Assembly (NCBI RefSeq): GCF_036634175.1
Contig: NZ_JAZIFX010000001.1
Span: 3,472,001-3,536,000 of the forward strand
Direction of reading: 5' to 3'
Source of the DNA: Streptomyces sp. P9-A2
Lineage (GTDB): Bacteria > Actinomycetota > Actinomycetes > Streptomycetales > Streptomycetaceae
DNA length: 64,000 nucleotides
Below the pieces are notes generated by a model. That model made no database searches. It was not told where the DNA came from and worked only from the letters and a program-made list of their open reading frames with translations. The translations under genes were made by a program, and so were the position numbers. Below are positions 60,496 through 64,000 of the stretch, one piece after another (position 1 is the stretch's first letter; each line of letters starts with the position of its first letter).

Positions 60496-61164
60496 ATGGG
60501 AACCGATCTTCACGAGTTGCTGACATCGCTGCGGGTGTGGGACCCGGAGCTCACCGAGCTGCCGGTGCTCGACCCGGACACCGCCCCCGCCGAACCGCTG
60601 CCGCTGTTCGCGCGGTGGTTCGCCGAGACGGTGGCGGCCGGGCAGCCCGAACCGCACACCATGTCCCTGGCCACGGCGGACTCGGAAGGGCTGCCCGACG
60701 TCCGGATCGTGATGCTGCACGGTGCGGACGCGGGCGGCTGGTCCTTCGCGACCCACGCCCACAGCCGCAAGGGCGGCCACCTCGCCGCCCGCCCGTATGC
60801 CGCGCTGGCCTTCTACTGGCCGGTGCTGGGCCGCCAGGTCCGGGTCCGCGGGCCCGTCGTCACCGCCCCGGCCGAGGAGGCACGGGCCGATCTGCGCGCC
60901 CGCTCGGCCGGGGCGCTGGCCTCAGCTCTCACCGGCCGCCAGAGCGAGGCCCTCGGCTCCCCCGAGGAGCTGACCCGCGCCTCGGAGGCCGCCTGGGAGC
61001 TGGCCCGGCGGGAGCCGGACACCCCGGCCCCGTCCTGGACCCTGTACCGCCTGCGCCCGGACGAGGTGGAGTTCTTCCAGGGCGACGCCCTCCGCCGTCA
61101 CACCCGCTTGCGCTACCGCCGGTCCCCGCGGCAGGGGTGGGCCAGGGAACTGCTCTGGCCCTGA
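60496..61164 (+). CDS. PdxH-type pyridoxine/pyridoxamine 5'-phosphate oxidase family protein
   Basis: 222 residues. The FMN-binding PNPOx core runs from about 40 to 165 (TMSLATADSEGLPDVRIVML, THAHSRKGGHL, FYWPVLGRQVRVRG), and the C-terminal dimerisation domain ends RRSPRQGWARELLWP, close to the family ending with its RLxP-type signature. It would oxidise pyridoxine phosphate to pyridoxal phosphate, though the absent classical RxPxxxWxxxRLxP places it in a divergent subgroup. An ATG at 60496 follows GGGG. Possible cotranscription with 59955. Confidence 0.85.
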   Translation: MGTDLHELLTSLRVWDPELTELPVLDPDTAPAEPLPLFARWFAETVAAGQPEPHTMSLATADSEGLPDVRIVMLHGADAGGWSFATHAHSRKGGHLAARPYAALAFYWPVLGRQVRVRGPVVTAPAEEARADLRARSAGALASALTGRQSEALGSPEELTRASEAAWELARREPDTPAPSWTLYRLRPDEVEFFQGDALRRHTRLRYRRSPRQGWARELLWP

Positions 61165-61406
61165 GGGCGGCGGCAACGGCGGCGCGGGCGGGCAGGCGGC
61201 ACCCGCCCATGACGCAGGCCGCTCCCACCGGAAGCCGACGGTGCGTCGATTCGGTGGACCGGAGGGCATCGCGCACGACGCTCCCTCCACATCCGGGCGC
61301 CCTACGCCACCGGTCCCACCCCGACTCCTACAGACGTGATCAATCCGCAACCAATTCCGGTCTTGACCGAGACCCATCAACCATGGGTGAGATTACGCTC
61401 GCGCAC

Positions 61407-62609
61407 ATGGCCGACTCCACCACGCCCCCGAGCCCTCCGGCACCGCACCAGAAGGACCGTCCCGTCTATGTCGTCGGCGGTGGTCCCGGCGGGCTCTCCG
61501 TCGCGTACGCGCTGCGCGCCCGGGGCGTACGGGCGGTCGTCCTCGAACGGTCCGACGGCGTGGGGGCGTCCTGGCGGCGCCACTACGACCGGCTGCGGCT
61601 GCACACCACCCGGCGCCTGTCCGCGCTGCCCGGTCTGCCGATACCACGCCGGTTCGGGCGCTGGCTCACCCGTGACGACCTGGTCCGGTACCTGGAGAAG
61701 TACGCCGAGCACCACCGGCTGGAGATCGTCACCGGGGTCGAGGTCTCCCGCGTCGAGCGCACCGCGGACGGCACCGGCTGGCTGCTGCACGCCACCGGGG
61801 GCCGCGAACTGACCGGTGCCGCGGTCGTGATCGCCACCGGCCTCAACCACACACCCCGGCTGCCGGACTGGCCAGGCCGGGACGCTCGCGCCGGCGAGTT
61901 CCTGCACGCCTCCGAGTACCGCGACGCACAGCCCTTCGCCGGCCGGGACGTCCTCGTCGCGGGGATCGGCAACACAGGCGCCGACATCGCCGTCGACCTG
62001 GTGAAGGGCGGGGCCCGTCGGGTGCGGGTGGCGGTCCGTACCGTCCCGCACATCGTGCGCCGTTCGACCGCGGGCTGGCCCGCGCAGCGCTCGGCCGTCC
62101 TGGTGCGCCGGCTGCCGGTCGGGCTCGTCGACCGGCTGAGCCGGGCACAGGCCAGGGTCGCCCTGCCGGACCTCTCGGCCCAGGGCCTGCCGCGCCCCGA
62201 CAGCGGCCTCTACAGCAGGGTGCTGGAGGGCGCCATCCCCATGCAGGACGTCGGTCTGGTCGACGCCGTCCGCAAGGGAACGGTGGAGATCGTGGCCGCC
62301 GTGGAGGGGTTCGAGGACGGCGAGGTCGTCCTCGCCGACGGCAACCGGATCGCCCCGGACGCGGTGATCGCGGCCACCGGGTACGTTCCCGCCCTGGAGG
62401 GCCTCGTCGGCCACCTCGGCGTTCTCGACGGCCGGGGCAGACCCGTCGCCCGCGGCGCCGGCACCCCGCCCGACGCGCCCGGCCTGTACTTCACCGGCTT
62501 CACCAACCCCATCACCGGGAACCTCCGTGAACTGGCCATCGACGCGGAGAAGATCGCCAAGGCGCTGACCCGCCGCGGGGCACCGGGAATCTCACGGCTC
62601 CCGGAGTGA
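61407..62609 (+). CDS. FAD-dependent monooxygenase-type oxidoreductase (trimethylamine/BVMO-like)
   Basis: 400 residues. The FAD Rossmann motif is VYVVGGGPGGLSVAYALRARG at the N-terminus (Gly-x-Gly near 26), the NADPH motif is VAGIGNTGADIA near 187, and ATGYVP near 325 is the late FAD contact. This matches the YUCCA/flavin monooxygenase group. The Fxxx motif of true BVMOs is not evident. The start may be the ATG at 61407 or the in-frame one at 61383; neither has a clear ribosome site. Substrate unknown. Confidence 0.88.
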   Translation: MADSTTPPSPPAPHQKDRPVYVVGGGPGGLSVAYALRARGVRAVVLERSDGVGASWRRHYDRLRLHTTRRLSALPGLPIPRRFGRWLTRDDLVRYLEKYAEHHRLEIVTGVEVSRVERTADGTGWLLHATGGRELTGAAVVIATGLNHTPRLPDWPGRDARAGEFLHASEYRDAQPFAGRDVLVAGIGNTGADIAVDLVKGGARRVRVAVRTVPHIVRRSTAGWPAQRSAVLVRRLPVGLVDRLSRAQARVALPDLSAQGLPRPDSGLYSRVLEGAIPMQDVGLVDAVRKGTVEIVAAVEGFEDGEVVLADGNRIAPDAVIAATGYVPALEGLVGHLGVLDGRGRPVARGAGTPPDAPGLYFTGFTNPITGNLRELAIDAEKIAKALTRRGAPGISRLPE

Positions 62610-62773
62610 CGACGGCCGGGACCGGTTCCGGCACCGGTCCCGGCTCCCCCGCCCGGCACCCGGCATCTATCAGCCGGCACCTGTCAGCCCACAGCGAGCC
62701 CCGGCGCATGCGGCTGCCCGCGGGGTGCCCACGCCGCCACGCACAGGGCGCCGGAGGCGTAGGCCGGAGCGAG

Positions 62774-62808
62774 CTCAGAGTCGGAGTCGGAGTCGGAGTC
62801 GGAGTCGG
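62774..62808 (+). repeat. Hexanucleotide repeat (GAGTCG)
   Basis: Five to six units in a row immediately ahead of the TTATCCACA element. Confidence 0.9.
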
Positions 62809-62813
62809 AAAAG

Positions 62814-62832
62814 TTATCCACAGCCTGTGGAT
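62814..62832. promoter_or_regulatory. DnaA-box-like inverted pair
   Basis: TTATCCACA overlaps the palindrome ATCCACAG-C-CTGTGGAT. A single box far from oriC could titrate DnaA or be chance; Streptomyces DnaA boxes are mostly TTGTCCACA. Confidence 0.35.
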
Positions 62833-62836
62833 GGAC

Positions 62837-62878
62837 CCGCCCCCGATCACGGTGCAGTGCCGACGTGATCGGGGGCGG
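62837..62878. terminator. Strong hairpin terminator
   Basis: CCGCCCCCGATCAC pairs with GTGATCGGGGGCGG over a 14-base loop. It could end transcripts from the FAD enzyme or from the minus strand. Confidence 0.8.
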
Positions 62879-63330
62879 CGATGGTGGCGGCGGCGATGGC
62901 GCGGCGCCGCCCGTCCCGAGCGCGACGGCACCGCACCGCCTTCCGACTCCGGCGCTCCCGCCCGGCTCCCCTCGGCCACGAGGAAAGCGGCACCGGAATG
63001 GCGACCCACACTCGCCGAGGGCTCCCGTCGTCGAAGTCCTCGCCGTCCCCTCGCGGCGAATCGCTGATGACCAGAGTGATCACACGGTGACGTCACGTCA
63101 ACGCCGATTCACGCAGCGATGGGCGGGTTTATGAGATATGCCCGGTTATTCGGCGCCGCGCACGGGAGCACGCCCGGCGCACCGGCTCACACCCCGACTC
63201 GCACGGCCGTCCCGCCGTGCATCGGTGCACCTGCGCGTGCACACAACCGCGCACCCGCGCATCCGCGCACTGGAACCCCCTGGGACCCCCGGCAGCCTCG
63301 GCGCCCTCGGCAGCCCGGACCGCCGGCGCC

Positions 63331-63786
63331 CTATACCGCCTCGTACGCGAAGCCGCCCCAGGCCGGGGCGGCGGCCCGCGCCGCCGCGCAGCGGTCGAGT
63401 TCGCACCAGATGCGCTTGCCGGCACCGTCGGTACTCCAGCCCCAGCGGTCGGCCAGACCGTCGACAAGGGCGAGGCCGCGCCCGCCGGTGGCGTCGCCGT
63501 CCACGCAGCGCGGCGCCGGCGCCCTGTCGCTCTGGTCGGCCACCTCGAGGCGGATGGTGGCCTCCCCGGCCGTCGCACCCAGCAGGGAGAGTCTCAGTAC
63601 GGCCGGACAGCCGGTGTGCACCACGGCGTTGGTGACAAGCTCCGAGACGAGCAGGATCAGCGTCTCGGCGAGCGGCTCGTCGGCCGCTATTCCCGAGCCG
63701 GCCAGACGCGAGCGGGTCCACCGACGGGCCCGTCCCACCTCAGCAGGGTCGGGCCGGATCTCCAGCTGCACTTGAAGCACCTGCAC
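63331..63786 (-). CDS. HATPase_c anti-sigma-type ATP-binding protein
   Basis: 151 residues of a GHKL-fold protein: LILLVSELVTNAVVHTGCP with the N-box near 45-55, VADQSDRAP (G1) and GGRGLALVDGLADRWGW (G2). These actinobacterial RsbW-type proteins, numerous in Streptomyces, bind or phosphorylate regulators and often act with a nearby regulator or DUF397 protein. The GTG at 63786 begins the protein; no clear ribosome site is seen. It diverges from the gene cut by the right end. Confidence 0.87.
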   Translation of the reverse strand: MQVLQVQLEIRPDPAEVGRARRWTRSRLAGSGIAADEPLAETLILLVSELVTNAVVHTGCPAVLRLSLLGATAGEATIRLEVADQSDRAPAPRCVDGDATGGRGLALVDGLADRWGWSTDGAGKRIWCELDRCAAARAAAPAWGGFAYEAV

Positions 63787-63979
63787 CGCTCACACCATCC
63801 GAACCGGCGGACACTTGGACTCGCGCCTCACGAGGGCCACGATCGTAGCCATTCTCTGCATGGCCTGGACAACGGCCTGGACGAGGGTCACGGAACGTGA
63901 ATCCCTTATGGGCCAGCATGGTTGACGTACAGTCACGCCAACAAGCGCTTCGGGCATATTCCAGCGCGAAGGAGTACCC

Positions 63980-64000
63980 GTGCGGCATACTGTGCGACGC
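63980..64000 (+). CDS. Start of a gene cut by the window edge
   Basis: GAAGGAG at 63968-63974 and a GTG at 63980 mark a well-formed start; only seven codons (VRHTVRR) are inside the window. The divergent ATP-binding gene is 193 bp away. Family cannot be determined; a helix-turn-helix regulator would fit the usual pairing. Confidence 0.55.

Larger units (their letters stand above)
62610..63330. other. 0.7-kb region without a confident gene
   Basis: Contains a six-copy GAGTCG repeat (62774-62808), a DnaA-box-like palindrome and a terminator hairpin. A minus-strand frame at 62847-63083 begins MITLVISDSPRGDGEDFDDG but its 3' part is read through the hairpin, so I leave it unassigned. Confidence 0.5.

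Noticed and set aside
62847..63083. 78-residue minus-strand frame starting MITLVISDSPRG
   Set aside because: The first 30 residues look protein-like, but the rest is Arg/Ala-rich, the stop lies in a terminator stem and there is no good ribosome site.

Overview
The window is high-GC actinobacterial DNA, almost certainly Streptomyces. GTG starts are frequent and GGAGG-type ribosome sites are strong. The families are typical of the genus: AfsK/AfsR/AfsS, the Scr1/DUF397 pairs, DUF574 methyltransferase, DUF2252 and an acidic N-terminal D-Ala-D-Ala carboxypeptidase. From about 32.9 kb to the right end, the gene order follows what I recall of the Streptomyces coelicolor core around SCO4444 to SCO4421. 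No alignment could be run, so that synteny rests on recognised families and order.

Left part, about 1-32 kb: an accessory, scarred region. A repeat of about 105-180 bp occurs three times (714, 5939 and 22069). In the second and third copies it runs into the 3' half of a tRNA gene, best matched to tRNA-Arg(CCU), followed by a hairpin. A decayed site-specific integrase C-terminus lies beside the third copy, so these look like scars of integrative elements that used the tRNA end as attachment site. Nearby are an IS3-family remnant next to a truncated PolX gene, a 164-bp broken duplicate of the window's own diacylglycerol-kinase gene, and fragments or frameshifted remains of a DUF2252 gene, a MarR regulator, a TrkA-N protein and an Scr1-type regulator. 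Intact cargo includes a site-2 protease with CBS domains, a phosphoribosyltransferase-hydrolase fusion (both resemble mycobacterial dormancy proteins), a VapBC pair, a GNAT acetyltransferase, a large LuxR/MalT-type regulator with an MFS exporter, and a run of small membrane proteins (HdeD, SHOCT, DUF7144, LapA) ending with a lipid kinase.

Middle, about 23.9-28.9 kb: a STAS antagonist and an anti-sigma-type ATPase face away from each other. They are followed by a cold-shock block: CspA with a long AT-rich leader, then a DEAD-box helicase whose ribosome site lies in a perfect hairpin, a CBS protein, an SCO5918-family protein and a MerR regulator. The 29-32.7 kb stretch is again patchy (MarR and Scr1 remnants, TetR, TerD, DUF397, DUF574 methyltransferase).

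Right part, 32.9-64 kb: core genes. In order: glutathione peroxidase; a BmrR-like MerR regulator; an Scr1/Scr2-type pair; GPP34; the D-Ala-D-Ala carboxypeptidase; a large membrane protein; a sodium:solute symporter; an ADP-ribosylglycohydrolase-like protein; a leaderless-looking toxin-antitoxin operon with a palindromic operator; an L,D-transpeptidase-like protein lacking its cysteine; FO synthase FbiC; and an F420-type LLM oxidoreductase. Then comes the regulatory module for secondary metabolism. afsR and afsS are on the + strand, with two adjacent 11-nt direct repeats in front of afsS. afsK, with the autophosphorylated Thr168, and the likely kbpA are on the - strand. AfsK is known to phosphorylate AfsR, AfsR drives afsS, and KbpA inhibits AfsK. 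A TetR regulator, two flavin-split-barrel proteins, an FAD monooxygenase-like enzyme and an anti-sigma-type ATPase complete the window; the last gene is cut by the right edge.
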